This document shows positions 24,683-32,832 of a stretch of DNA of 64,000 nucleotides, in pieces. The notes beneath the pieces were generated by a model. That model was not told the DNA's origin, searched no databases, and was given only the letters and a program-made list of their open reading frames with translations. The translations under genes were made by a program, and so were the position numbers. The DNA lies in the NCBI GenBank assembly GCA_965263325.1, contig CBDHGY010000002.1, forward strand, positions 1,736,001 through 1,800,000. The letters run 5' to 3'. Numbering within the stretch: position 1 is the first letter of the stretch; the number at the start of each line of letters is the position of its first letter. The stretch is from CBDHGY01 sp965263325 (GTDB lineage: Bacteria; Pseudomonadota; Alphaproteobacteria; Caulobacterales; Hyphomonadaceae).

Positions 24683-25414
24683 ATGGAATTCGACGAAACA
24701 ACATTTGGAAAACTCTATGCAGATGAATATGATCAGCTGCATGATCCCGGAACCACCGAAGAATCGGTCAATCTGATTGCCGAGCTCGCCGAAGGCAAAA
24801 GCATCATCGAGTTTGCGATTGGGACAGGCCGGATGGCCTTACCACTCGCTGCACGCGGGTTTGAGGTATCTGGCATTGAGGGCTCGCAGGAAATGACGGA
24901 TGTCCTGCGCAAGAAACCGGGCGGCGCGGAACTAACCGTCGAGATCGGCGACATGTCAACAACGCGGGTCGCTGGAGAGTTTGATTTTGCATTTCTGGTA
25001 TTCAACACGCTGTTTAACCTCACCACGCAGGATGCTCAGGTGCTGTGTTTTCAGAATGCGGCGGACCATCTACGCAGCGGCGGTAGATTTCTGGTAGAAA
25101 CATTTGTTCCAGATATGGAGCGGTTTAGAGAGACCAATTCTGCACGGACTCTAAGTGTTGGTAATAATTCAGCCTGGCTTGAACTCACTCAGCATGACGC
25201 AGTTACACAGCGCGTCGATTTTCAGCGCGTTCGGTTTTCGCCGAAAGGGTCCAAGCTATTCCCCCTGCAAATGCGATATGCATGGCCACAAGAAATCGAC
25301 CTCATGGCAAAACTGGCAGGTCTAACACTTGATGACCGTTGGGGCGGCTGGCGGCGCGAACCCTTTACAGGCGACAGCAAAATGCATGTCTCTGTTTATC
25401 GCAAGCCAACTTAA
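24683..25414 (+). CDS. class I SAM-dependent methyltransferase
   Basis: A 243-residue methyltransferase. The start is taken as ATG 24683 (MEFDETTFGKLYADEYDQLH); upstream in-frame codons have no better ribosome site. Motif I is IIEFAIGTGRMALPLAARG, the acidic end of motif II is VSGIEGSQEM, and motif III/IV is EFDFAFLVFNTLFNL. The fold is of the Methyltransf_25/UbiE-like group acting on small molecules. The substrate is unknown. Its stop overlaps by four bases the convergent acyl-CoA ligase gene. Confidence 0.85.
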   Translation: MEFDETTFGKLYADEYDQLHDPGTTEESVNLIAELAEGKSIIEFAIGTGRMALPLAARGFEVSGIEGSQEMTDVLRKKPGGAELTVEIGDMSTTRVAGEFDFAFLVFNTLFNLTTQDAQVLCFQNAADHLRSGGRFLVETFVPDMERFRETNSARTLSVGNNSAWLELTQHDAVTQRVDFQRVRFSPKGSKLFPLQMRYAWPQEIDLMAKLAGLTLDDRWGGWRREPFTGDSKMHVSVYRKPT

Positions 25415-27039
25415 CGCAGCTCCAAGGTCGGCGGGATGCTCTCGCGCAACTGGAATTTTAGCACCTTGCCTGTTGCGTTGCGAGGCAGTGCTTCGACGAC
25501 CGCGAGATGCGCGGGTTGTTTGAACGTTGCAAGTTTACCCTGACAATGCGCCAGCAAATCATCGATCGTCAGGCTTGTGCCCTCCTTCAGAGCAACAACC
25601 GCGCAGCCCACTTCACCCCAGCGGCTATCCTCAACACCTATGACGGCGACCTCTGCAATCTGCTCCATTTCGTAAAGTGTGTTTTCAACTTCGGCCGGAT
25701 ACACGTTCTCTCCGCCAGAAATATACATATCTTTCACGCGGTCTTCGATATAAAAGTATCCCTCGGCGTCGCGTCTAGCGATATCACCAGATCGGAACCA
25801 ACCGCCAACGAAACTCTTTTCGTTTGCTTCGGGCCGTTTCCAATATCCGGGTGTAATAGACGGCCCGCGCATCCACAATTCACCAAGCTCATCCGGATCT
25901 GCATCTGTACCATCCTCACGAACAATTTTCATCTCGGTGTGAAGCGCTGCTTTTCCCGCCGACCCAATCTTGCCCGGAACATCTTCCTTTGGAAGCACGC
26001 AATTTGAGGCGACGCTTTCCGTCATTCCGTAGCCTTCTCGAACTTTCACACCGCGTTCGAACCACCACTGCACCAAAGCATCTGGCACAGCTTCCGCTCC
26101 CGCGAGAACAACCTCCATTCTCGAGAAATCCGTAATCGGATTGTCAGGATGCATCTTCAGTGCGTTGAAGACGGCAGGAACAGCTATCAGATGCGTAATG
26201 CCAAGTTCCGTGTTTCCGATAGCGGTAAGTGTTTCGCCGGGTTCAAAGGTTCGCTGCACAACAATTTTACCACCAAAATAGAGCGTCGGACAGGCAAAAA
26301 CATTCAGGCCTCCGATATGAAAAAGCGGCAGCACAACAAGATTTACTGTTGCTTTTCCGACATCGCAGGAGCTGACATATCCAATCGCTGAATACAGCAT
26401 CATTTCGTGCGTGATAATTACGCCTTTTGGTAAGCCGGTCGTGCCGGACGAGTACATCAAGAGGCACTGATCACTGATTGGCTGCTCGACATCCTTCTGC
26501 AAGATCGGAAGAGTTGCCGAAGCAATGGCTTGCTCATATTCGGTATCGCCGCCAACGCCATCAGTTGTAATCCAGTGCACAACCTCCGTTTGATCCTTGA
26601 GCTCCGCCGTAACTTCAGAAAAAACCGCGTCCGCGATAACCACCTTCGGTCCTGCGTCACCGACGATGAAAGCGAGCTCTTTTGCTGTGAGCCTAAAATT
26701 CAGCGCAAGCGATATCGCGCCAAGTCGCCATGTCGCGAAGATCATTTCCATAATGTCGGTTGAGTTCATCGCGAGGAAGCCCACGCGATCTCCGCGGCCC
26801 ACACCGAGGCTCCGCAGATGAGCCGCAAGCCGGCCAACGCGCTCATTCATTTCTTGATGCGTGAATTCGCGCCCGCTCGCGAGGTCGACCATTGCCTTGT
26901 CACTTGGCCATGTCAGGGCGTTGTGCTCGATCCAGTCACGCGCCTCGACATCTCTGCGATAGGTGGATGGCTCGCCTGAATAAACGGCTTCAGTCGAAGC
27001 CTCATCAACGGCTTGCTTTTTCTTGCCTCGACCAAACAT
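25411..27039 (-). CDS. AMP-dependent acyl-CoA ligase
   Basis: A 542-residue member of the ANL superfamily that activates a carboxylic acid with ATP and joins it to CoA. The P-loop is LMYSSGTTGLPKGVIITH. GYGMTESVASN, the GSAGKAALHTEMKI region, YWKRPEANEKSFVGGWFRSGDIA, the hinge, DRVKDMYISGGENVYPAEVE and the catalytic Lys in NATGKVLKFQLRE are all present. It resembles long-chain or feruloyl-type ligases; chain specificity is not predictable. Sited beside etf/hbd genes, it fits fatty acid catabolism. It is single on the minus strand, 80 bases before the trcR end. Confidence 0.9.
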   Translation of the reverse strand: MFGRGKKKQAVDEASTEAVYSGEPSTYRRDVEARDWIEHNALTWPSDKAMVDLASGREFTHQEMNERVGRLAAHLRSLGVGRGDRVGFLAMNSTDIMEMIFATWRLGAISLALNFRLTAKELAFIVGDAGPKVVIADAVFSEVTAELKDQTEVVHWITTDGVGGDTEYEQAIASATLPILQKDVEQPISDQCLLMYSSGTTGLPKGVIITHEMMLYSAIGYVSSCDVGKATVNLVVLPLFHIGGLNVFACPTLYFGGKIVVQRTFEPGETLTAIGNTELGITHLIAVPAVFNALKMHPDNPITDFSRMEVVLAGAEAVPDALVQWWFERGVKVREGYGMTESVASNCVLPKEDVPGKIGSAGKAALHTEMKIVREDGTDADPDELGELWMRGPSITPGYWKRPEANEKSFVGGWFRSGDIARRDAEGYFYIEDRVKDMYISGGENVYPAEVENTLYEMEQIAEVAVIGVEDSRWGEVGCAVVALKEGTSLTIDDLLAHCQGKLATFKQPAHLAVVEALPRNATGKVLKFQLRESIPPTLELR

Positions 27040-27119
27040 TTCGTTTCCTCTCTCGTCTTATGACAAGAGACTGCGTAATCGCTTGGACGTTCGTCAAGTG
27101 AAAGCTCGCCAGCAATCGC

Positions 27120-27797
27120 CTAATTGTCGAAGTTTTTAAACACGTCTGATGCAGAAGGTTCCACTCCAGGAGAAGGAGCCGGAGCACTCATATCGATTTC
27201 CGGTTTGGCATCCTCAGTTGGCTGCAACCCTTCGCCTTCCGCAGCTTTCGCTTTTTCCGCTTCCAGTTTTCGCCGCTTGGACGCAGATTTCGCAATGACT
27301 TCATCAAGCTCGATCTGACTGCAAAGACCAAGCGTAACAGGATCCACCGGCTTGATGTTTTCCGAGTTCCAATGCTCGCGGCTACGCACGGCATTGATCG
27401 TCGTTTTCGTTGTCCCGATCAGCTTTCCGATCTGACTGTCTGGAACCTCAGGGTGATTGCGAACAAACCAGGCTATGGCGTCTGGCTTATCAGCACGCCG
27501 CGCCATAGGTGTATAACGCGCGCCTTTGCGCTTGGGTTGCGGGATGTGGGCAATTTTACTCTCCGCAAGCTTCATTCTGTAGTTCGGATCGGCTTCGGCG
27601 CGTTTGATTTCATCGCGGTCAAGCTCTCCGCCGGCAATCGGATCAACGCCGCGCATGTTTTCAGCCACATCACCATCCGCAATACCTTTGACCTCGAGAT
27701 GGTGCAGCCCGCAAAAATCAGCGATCTGATCGAATGTCAGTGTGGTGTTATCGATCAACCAGACGGCTGTCGCTTTCGGCATAAGGATCTCGGCCAT
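27120..27797 (-). CDS. trcR: TrcR-type cell-cycle transcriptional regulator (DUF1013)
   Basis: About 225 residues from ATG 27797, which is preceded by CGGAGGAAGCAAA; a longer upstream frame lacks conservation. The protein is the DUF1013 family named TrcR. The N-terminal MAEILMPKATAVWLIDNTTL, FDQIADFCGLHHLEVKGIADG and the sigma-region-like IGTTKTTINAVRSR helix-turn-helix are typical. Known members bind RNA polymerase at promoters of cell-cycle genes in Caulobacterales and relatives. The C-terminal 60 residues are charged and disordered. Its leader holds a stem-loop (27820-27845). Confidence 0.9.
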   Translation of the reverse strand: MAEILMPKATAVWLIDNTTLTFDQIADFCGLHHLEVKGIADGDVAENMRGVDPIAGGELDRDEIKRAEADPNYRMKLAESKIAHIPQPKRKGARYTPMARRADKPDAIAWFVRNHPEVPDSQIGKLIGTTKTTINAVRSREHWNSENIKPVDPVTLGLCSQIELDEVIAKSASKRRKLEAEKAKAAEGEGLQPTEDAKPEIDMSAPAPSPGVEPSASDVFKNFDN

Positions 27798-27819
27798 TTT
27801 GCTTCCTCCGGAACGCGCT

Positions 27820-27845
27820 CCGCCCGGCACTTTCGTACCGGGCGG
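27820..27845 (-). promoter_or_regulatory. stem-loop in the trcR leader
   Basis: A perfect 8-bp GC-rich stem (27820-27827 with 27838-27845, 10-base loop) lies about 15 bases upstream of the trcR Shine-Dalgarno in the predicted mRNA. There is no T-run, so it is not a standard terminator. Confidence 0.45.
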
Positions 27846-27998
27846 TTCACAGCGTTCACGCTCGTGATTACTGTATGATAGGGATATAACCCCGCCTGCG
27901 CTCAATTAAAAGAGGAATGTTCCTCAAGTGTCTTGCACTGCACAATTGACGGGCGTTTCAGTGCCCTCCACACTCTCAAAATGGGTCAGAAATATACA

Positions 27999-28712
27999 AT
28001 GAAATACCCGCGCAAAGCGGGCCGCAGACGCTTTCTGCGCGGGATAATCGGCTTTCTGATTCACCGATTGGGTGAACTCGACGTCGAAGGTACCGAGAAC
28101 TTTCCCAAGAAGGGTCCTGTTATCATTGCGGCGAACCACTTCAATTTCGTCGATCCACCTTTGCTGATTTACACGACGCCTCGACTGGTCGAATTTATCG
28201 GCGGAGCTCAACGACCGAACTCACCGTTCTGGGCAAAACAAATCCCGAAATGGTACGGCTTTATCCACGCGTTTCGCGGCGGATATGGACGGTCTACATT
28301 CCGCCAGTCACTGGATGTGCTGAAGCAAGACGGCGTTTTGGGGATCTTTCCGGAAGGTGGCAGCTGGGCGACATTGCTGCGGCCCGCGCGCCCAGGTCTT
28401 GCTTATATTGCTGCGAAGAGCGGAGCCCCGGTTATTCCGATTTCGATCATAGGTGCAGAGAATCTGATTGGCGGCGAAAAACAGCCGGTGAAAATCATCT
28501 ATCATGAACCTGTGCACGCGCCAGTGATCACAGCGTCGGGGACCTTACGTCGCCAGCAACTGGACGCTTTCAGCGAGCAAATCATGGCCAGGATCGCTGC
28601 GGGATTACCAGATGAACAACGTGGCATGCACTCGACCTGCCCCGATGCGCGCGCAGCGGCCGAGGCGGTATCTGCCTATCCGTTTGACGCGCCCGAACTC
28701 AGGGGTATGTGA
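27999..28712 (+). CDS. PlsC-like 1-acyl-glycerol-3-phosphate acyltransferase
   Basis: About 237 residues, start uncertain: ATG 27999 (MKYPRKAGRRRF) or ATG 27981, neither with a good Shine-Dalgarno. The acyltransferase motifs are intact: the catalytic NHFNFVDPPLL (NHxxxxD), motif II around HAFRGGYGRS, motif III FPEGGSW, and APVIPISIIG. Enzymes of this family put an acyl chain on lysophosphatidate or related lysolipids at the inner face of the membrane. It may be a secondary PlsC or an ornithine-lipid type. It is divergent from trcR and its end is four bases from the amn end. Confidence 0.85.
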   Translation: MKYPRKAGRRRFLRGIIGFLIHRLGELDVEGTENFPKKGPVIIAANHFNFVDPPLLIYTTPRLVEFIGGAQRPNSPFWAKQIPKWYGFIHAFRGGYGRSTFRQSLDVLKQDGVLGIFPEGGSWATLLRPARPGLAYIAAKSGAPVIPISIIGAENLIGGEKQPVKIIYHEPVHAPVITASGTLRRQQLDAFSEQIMARIAAGLPDEQRGMHSTCPDARAAAEAVSAYPFDAPELRGM

Positions 28713-28715
28713 AAC

Positions 28716-30170
28716 CTACCTAAACGGCGGCTCATCAAACGCGCGAAGCTTGCGGCTATGCAAAGCGGCCCCGCCATCCTCGGCAAGACGTTCCAGTGTT
28801 TCAATGCCGATGCGGATATGTTCGCCAATTGCGCGTTCATAGAACCGGTTCGCCGCGCCGGGCAGCTTAATCTCACCGTGCAGCGGTTTGTCTGACACAC
28901 ACAAAAGCACGCCATATGGCACGCGGAGGCGGAACCCATTTGCAGCTATGGTGGCACTTTCCATATCAACGGCGATAGCGCGTGACTGGTTAAAGCGTGT
29001 GGCCGTTGCTGAGAACCTTAGCTCCCAATTCCGGTCATCTGTTGTGACAACCGTCCCCGTGCGGAGCCGCTTTTTGAGCGCCTTTCCGCTTTCTCCGGTT
29101 ACCTTCTTTGCAGCGTCCTGCAACGCTATCTGAACCTCAGCGATCGGCGGCACAGGTATTTCGGGTGGCAGTACCTCATTTAGCACATTGTCTTCGCGCA
29201 GATATGCGTGCGCGAGCACATAATCACCAATCGATTGCGAGTGACGAAGCCCGCCGCAATGCCCAACCATGATCCAGCATTGCGGACGCAAGACAGCAAG
29301 GTGATCCGTGATCGTCTTCGCGTTTGATGGACCCACACCAATATTTACCAATGTGATCCCGCATCCATCTTCGCGCATCAGATGATAGGCAGGCATTTGG
29401 TGTTTTCGCCACGGAGCCGCATCGATTTTCTTGCGCGCGTTTTTTGTGTCACCGTCGATCATCAACCCGCCCGGGACGGACAGGCCCGTATACGGGCTAT
29501 CGCTTCTCAAACGCTCCAGCGACCAGTCGCAAAACGCATCGACATAGCGATGGTAGTTGGTGAAGAGTACATATTGTTGGAGATGTTCCGCAGGCGTACC
29601 AGTGTAATGCGCGATACGCTTGAGCGAATAGTCCGTGCGCTGCGCATCAAATAGCGCCAGCGGCCGCACAGACCCGGGCGCGAAGAGTTCACCGTCCGCC
29701 ACTTCATCTCCGATGTTCTGCAATTGCGGAGAAGGAAACCACCGGGCGAGTTCTGCCGGGCTGATCTCATCCAGACCTTCAGCCTGTTGGGGATCCCAAA
29801 CATAGGCGTATGGAATTTCAGACGTTGATCGACGCACTTCGACGCGGAGCGGATACTCATCGAGAAGCAATTCCAGTTGTTCGACGAGATAGCTGCGGAA
29901 CAGCTCCGGCTGCGTAATCGTTGTCACATAAGTACCAGCCTCTGAAAGTTTGCCAAAAGCGCGGCTGATCGGAGGCGGCGGACCGTCTGGATCATAGTGC
30001 AAAACAAGCTCGGGATAGCAGAATGCGCCGCCTGAACGCGCTTCACCATCGGGCGGAACACCTTCTTTCATAAAGCGCAAGAGAGACGCATTCAGCGCGC
30101 TAACAGCTTCGTCATAAAGCGCGGCCAAATCATCGACAATTTTGTGGGGATTTATTTTTTGTTTCGTCAT
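28716..30170 (-). CDS. amn: AMP nucleosidase
   Basis: About 484 residues from ATG 30170 (MTKQKINPHKIVDDLAALYD). It hydrolyses AMP to adenine and ribose 5-phosphate. The N-terminal regulatory domain covers about residues 1-260. The C-terminal phosphorylase-like domain has VNIGVGPSNAKTITDHLAV, CWIMVGHCGGLRHSQSIGDYVLAHA and AIAVDMESATIAANGFRLRVPYG, where the Met-Glu-Ser binds ribose. Length and motifs match Amn. It lies 45 bases downstream of the TonB receptor gene on the same strand, separated by a strong inverted repeat just before the ATG. Confidence 0.93.
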   Translation of the reverse strand: MTKQKINPHKIVDDLAALYDEAVSALNASLLRFMKEGVPPDGEARSGGAFCYPELVLHYDPDGPPPPISRAFGKLSEAGTYVTTITQPELFRSYLVEQLELLLDEYPLRVEVRRSTSEIPYAYVWDPQQAEGLDEISPAELARWFPSPQLQNIGDEVADGELFAPGSVRPLALFDAQRTDYSLKRIAHYTGTPAEHLQQYVLFTNYHRYVDAFCDWSLERLRSDSPYTGLSVPGGLMIDGDTKNARKKIDAAPWRKHQMPAYHLMREDGCGITLVNIGVGPSNAKTITDHLAVLRPQCWIMVGHCGGLRHSQSIGDYVLAHAYLREDNVLNEVLPPEIPVPPIAEVQIALQDAAKKVTGESGKALKKRLRTGTVVTTDDRNWELRFSATATRFNQSRAIAVDMESATIAANGFRLRVPYGVLLCVSDKPLHGEIKLPGAANRFYERAIGEHIRIGIETLERLAEDGGAALHSRKLRAFDEPPFR

Positions 30171-30172
30171 GG

Positions 30173-30200
30173 CCCCATGTGCCTGATCCGGCACATGGGG
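30173..30200 (-). terminator. 11-bp inverted repeat between TonB receptor and amn
   Basis: A perfect inverted repeat (CCCCATGTGCC at 30173-30183 with GGCACATGGGG at 30190-30200, six-base loop) sits 14 bases after the receptor's stop and three bases before the amn ATG. It has no T-run. It could be a weak terminator, an mRNA stabiliser, or a structure masking amn's ribosome site. Confidence 0.5.
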
Positions 30201-30214
30201 TCAATCTCACAAGG

Positions 30215-32317
30215 TTAGAAGCTGGCGCGAATACCAAAACGGATATTCTGGCCTGGCAATGGCGCAAAATCCTTAATGGTGGAGGTCGCAATACGGGCTT
30301 CTTCATCGGTGACATTGCGCGCTTCGATAAAGACTTTTGAGCCCTCACCTAGTGGGCCCGCAAATGCACTGATGTCATACTCTGCGCGGAGATCCAGCAA
30401 TGTGTAGCCGTCCGTTGGTAGCTCGCCTTCCGCAAGATCGGTTTGCTCGTCAGCAACTGTGACGTCAAAGCCTGCACCGAATGCTCCCCATTTGCCGTGC
30501 GCCCCAAGCGCGAACGTCGTTGGAGGCTGCAATGGAACGGGGCCGCCGCCAGCAATTTCACCTTCGACAAAATCGATGCTCGCGTTCAGATCCCAATCGC
30601 CAGCGAGGACATTTTCGACAGCTGCGCTTGCATAAATTTCACCGCCAACAAATGACGCATCTTCCTGAGTGTAGTTAAATACTGGAAGCTCGTCTTCTTC
30701 GGTCCCATCCGGGGCGAGATAGATGAAGTCATCAAAGTCCGTAACGAACACGTTCACACCCACGGTGACATTGTCGAGCATCAGGCGCGCTGTGCCTTCC
30801 AAACCGATCGCTGTTTCCATATCGAAGTTGGGATTGCCGACCTCGAATTGGTTGGTCGCAAGGTGCGGTCCATTTGCGAAGAGTTCCGTTTCGGATGGTG
30901 CGCGCTCTGTGTAGGAAAGCTGCAATCCGACAAGAAACGCTTCGGACGGGTGACCGTGAATACCGAGCGATCCACTCATCAAATCGAAGTCCCGTTCACC
31001 TGCGATGACGTTGTCGAGCTTTACGTTTTCAAATCGAACGCCGCCTTCAAGGCTGAAAACACCATCCCATTCCGCAACCTCGTGGAGGAAGACCGCAAAC
31101 TGATCAATATCAGTCGGAGATACGAAGGCCTCCTCGCCGGAAGCGCTGAAGTCTCTTTGGGACTGCTGCACCCCAAACGTGCCCTCAAAGCCGTAGATGG
31201 CGTTGTGACCAGCCTCAACACGTAATTCATGCCCGGAATTCTCATAAACAGTTCCGGCTTCGCCTGGCGCTTCAAATTCGGTGTGCTCATAATCGACGAC
31301 GCTCAGCGTACCCGTTACGTGATTGATAGGCGCATCGAATTTTATACCCCCGCGAACATCAATTCGGGTATGCTCGAGATCGATAAAGGGATTTTCTTCC
31401 TCCTCTTCCCCGTGCTCTTCACCTTCTTCGCCTTCTTCCTCTTCATGGCCATGTCCATGACCGCCCGGAAGACCGTACTCAGCCTCTTGCCGGCGGACTG
31501 CCACACCCGCGAAGGCGTTTTCTCCAACCCAGGAAACGCCGCCTGCAAGCGTAGTCGTTTCTGCAAAAGAGTTCTCAACGAGACCGCGGACCTCTTCTTC
31601 CTCCTCGTGATCTTCGTCCTCATCGCCATGCTCTTCTTCTTCGGCTTCTTCAAGCGCGCGCTGGAATTCAGACTCAGCAAACCCCGGGATCTCATAATTG
31701 TCGCTATCGCGGAATGAACCTGAGAAATTGAAGACGAACGGCCCGGCAGCGAACTCTCCGCGGCCTGCCAGTTCAGTGCCTTCATTCACGTCATTGTATG
31801 CGGCTAAGACATCGCCATTCGGAGCATCAGGGATGTCTTCGGCAATCAAACCGTCAATAACGTTCACAACTCCGCCAACGGCCTGGCCGCCATAGGCCAG
31901 CGCAGCTGGTCCACGCAAAATTTCAATTCGCTCGGCATCTATCGCATCACCAGACACCTGGTGGTCAGGTGAGGCCGCTGAGACATCAATCACACCAAGA
32001 GAGTTTGTGAGCACCAGCACGCGTTCTGCCCCAAGGCCGCGCACAACAGGGCGTGAAGCGGCTGGGCCAAAAAACGTTGTTGAAACGCCGGGTTCTTTTG
32101 CGAGCGTGTTGCCAAGCGATGTATCGAGCCGGTCGAGCAAGTCATCGCGATCGAGCGCGGTCGCATTTCCAATCAACTCATCGGTCGTTCGTGCTGGGCC
32201 GGGAGCTGTCACAAAGACAGTTTCCTCGACGCGGGTTTCATCTTCGCCAGCATCCTGTGCGGCGGCGGGCAGAGCAAGCGCTGCGAACGCTGCCTGCATA
32301 AGTAGAATTTTTTTCAT
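30215..32317 (-). CDS. TonB-dependent receptor with His/Glu-rich loops (probable zinc uptake)
   Basis: A 700-residue outer-membrane receptor. A Sec signal peptide (FAALALPAAAQ) is followed by a plug domain (TTDELIGNATALDRDDL, RPVVRGLGAERVLVL, ERIEILRGPAALAYGGQAVGG) and a 22-strand barrel ending RNVTDEEARIATSTIKDFAPLPGQNIRFGIRASF-like sequence with the final Phe. Residues about 223-243 and 287-309 are runs of Glu, Asp and His (EEEEHGDEDEDHEEEEE, GHGHGHEEEEGEEGEEHGE), as in ZnuD-type zinc receptors. A His-rich exported protein is encoded 53 bases upstream, and a Zur-like box precedes both. Zinc import is the best guess; other divalent metals are possible. Confidence 0.9.
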   Translation of the reverse strand: MKKILLMQAAFAALALPAAAQDAGEDETRVEETVFVTAPGPARTTDELIGNATALDRDDLLDRLDTSLGNTLAKEPGVSTTFFGPAASRPVVRGLGAERVLVLTNSLGVIDVSAASPDHQVSGDAIDAERIEILRGPAALAYGGQAVGGVVNVIDGLIAEDIPDAPNGDVLAAYNDVNEGTELAGRGEFAAGPFVFNFSGSFRDSDNYEIPGFAESEFQRALEEAEEEEHGDEDEDHEEEEEVRGLVENSFAETTTLAGGVSWVGENAFAGVAVRRQEAEYGLPGGHGHGHEEEEGEEGEEHGEEEEENPFIDLEHTRIDVRGGIKFDAPINHVTGTLSVVDYEHTEFEAPGEAGTVYENSGHELRVEAGHNAIYGFEGTFGVQQSQRDFSASGEEAFVSPTDIDQFAVFLHEVAEWDGVFSLEGGVRFENVKLDNVIAGERDFDLMSGSLGIHGHPSEAFLVGLQLSYTERAPSETELFANGPHLATNQFEVGNPNFDMETAIGLEGTARLMLDNVTVGVNVFVTDFDDFIYLAPDGTEEDELPVFNYTQEDASFVGGEIYASAAVENVLAGDWDLNASIDFVEGEIAGGGPVPLQPPTTFALGAHGKWGAFGAGFDVTVADEQTDLAEGELPTDGYTLLDLRAEYDISAFAGPLGEGSKVFIEARNVTDEEARIATSTIKDFAPLPGQNIRFGIRASF

Positions 32318-32370
32318 GTTGGGGTTTCCAGTCAGGTAATAGGGAGGTTCGCCGCGAAACGGCGCACACT

Positions 32371-32766
32371 TTAAAGGTCTATTTCTGACTGGCTTGGTGG
32401 ACCTCTTGGAGGTGGACCGCGCTCAGGTGGCCAGCTGCGGATCGCCGCAGTGAACAGTTCAGCCCGGCACGATCCTGCCTTGTGTTCGGGTAAATTGGAC
32501 TTGTCGATTGTTGGCACAATGGCCAAATTCTGCGCCGCAAACAGGAGGCAATCGCACCCGATAGTCTCCGAGTTGGTGTCGTTTTCGTCTTCATCGCAAG
32601 GATCATCAGCATGATGATTGTGGTGATGATTTAGCTGAACGTGATGCTCATGGCTGAATAGATCATGATCATGCTCAATTGCATGGGCCAAGCTGTAGGC
32701 CTGAACCCAAGCAAAGATCGCCGCAAACACGAGTTTGAGCGCATAAGAAAACGATCCCGCCGTCAT
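32371..32766 (-). CDS. His-rich membrane-anchored/exported protein of zinc operon
   Basis: A 131-residue protein with an N-terminal hydrophobic helix or signal (YALKLVFAAIFAWVQAYSLAHA). A His cluster follows over residues 28-52 (EHDHDLFSHEHH, NHHHNHH), then an acidic stretch and cysteines CDC, and a Pro-rich tail (PPERGPPPRGPP). It could bind zinc in the periplasm and hand it to or from the receptor system. The start at 32766 has no Shine-Dalgarno; a TATAGAAT element and the Zur-like box lie immediately upstream, so the message may be almost leaderless. No named family is recognised. Confidence 0.7.
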   Translation of the reverse strand: MTAGSFSYALKLVFAAIFAWVQAYSLAHAIEHDHDLFSHEHHVQLNHHHNHHADDPCDEDENDTNSETIGCDCLLFAAQNLAIVPTIDKSNLPEHKAGSCRAELFTAAIRSWPPERGPPPRGPPSQSEIDL

Positions 32767-32781
32767 GGCGGGATCATTAAA

Positions 32782-32798
32782 ATGTTATTCTATAGCAT
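32782..32798 (-). promoter_or_regulatory. Zur-like box
   Basis: ATGTTATTCTATAGCAT is a near-perfect 7-3-7 palindrome (one mismatch to ATGTTAT-N3-ATAACAT), the pattern of proteobacterial Zur operators. It begins 16 bases upstream of the His-rich gene's ATG and overlaps its presumed -10 region, so zinc-bound Zur would block transcription of the His-rich protein and TonB receptor. Confidence 0.65.
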
Positions 32799-32832
32799 TC
32801 AAGCCGTCTGGCAGCGCAATCTGCCGGGCATG

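Noticed and set aside
25411..27039. Long plus-strand frames antisense to the acyl-CoA ligase and to other large genes
   Set aside because: They lie fully inside well-supported genes, lack ribosome sites and have shadow-type composition.
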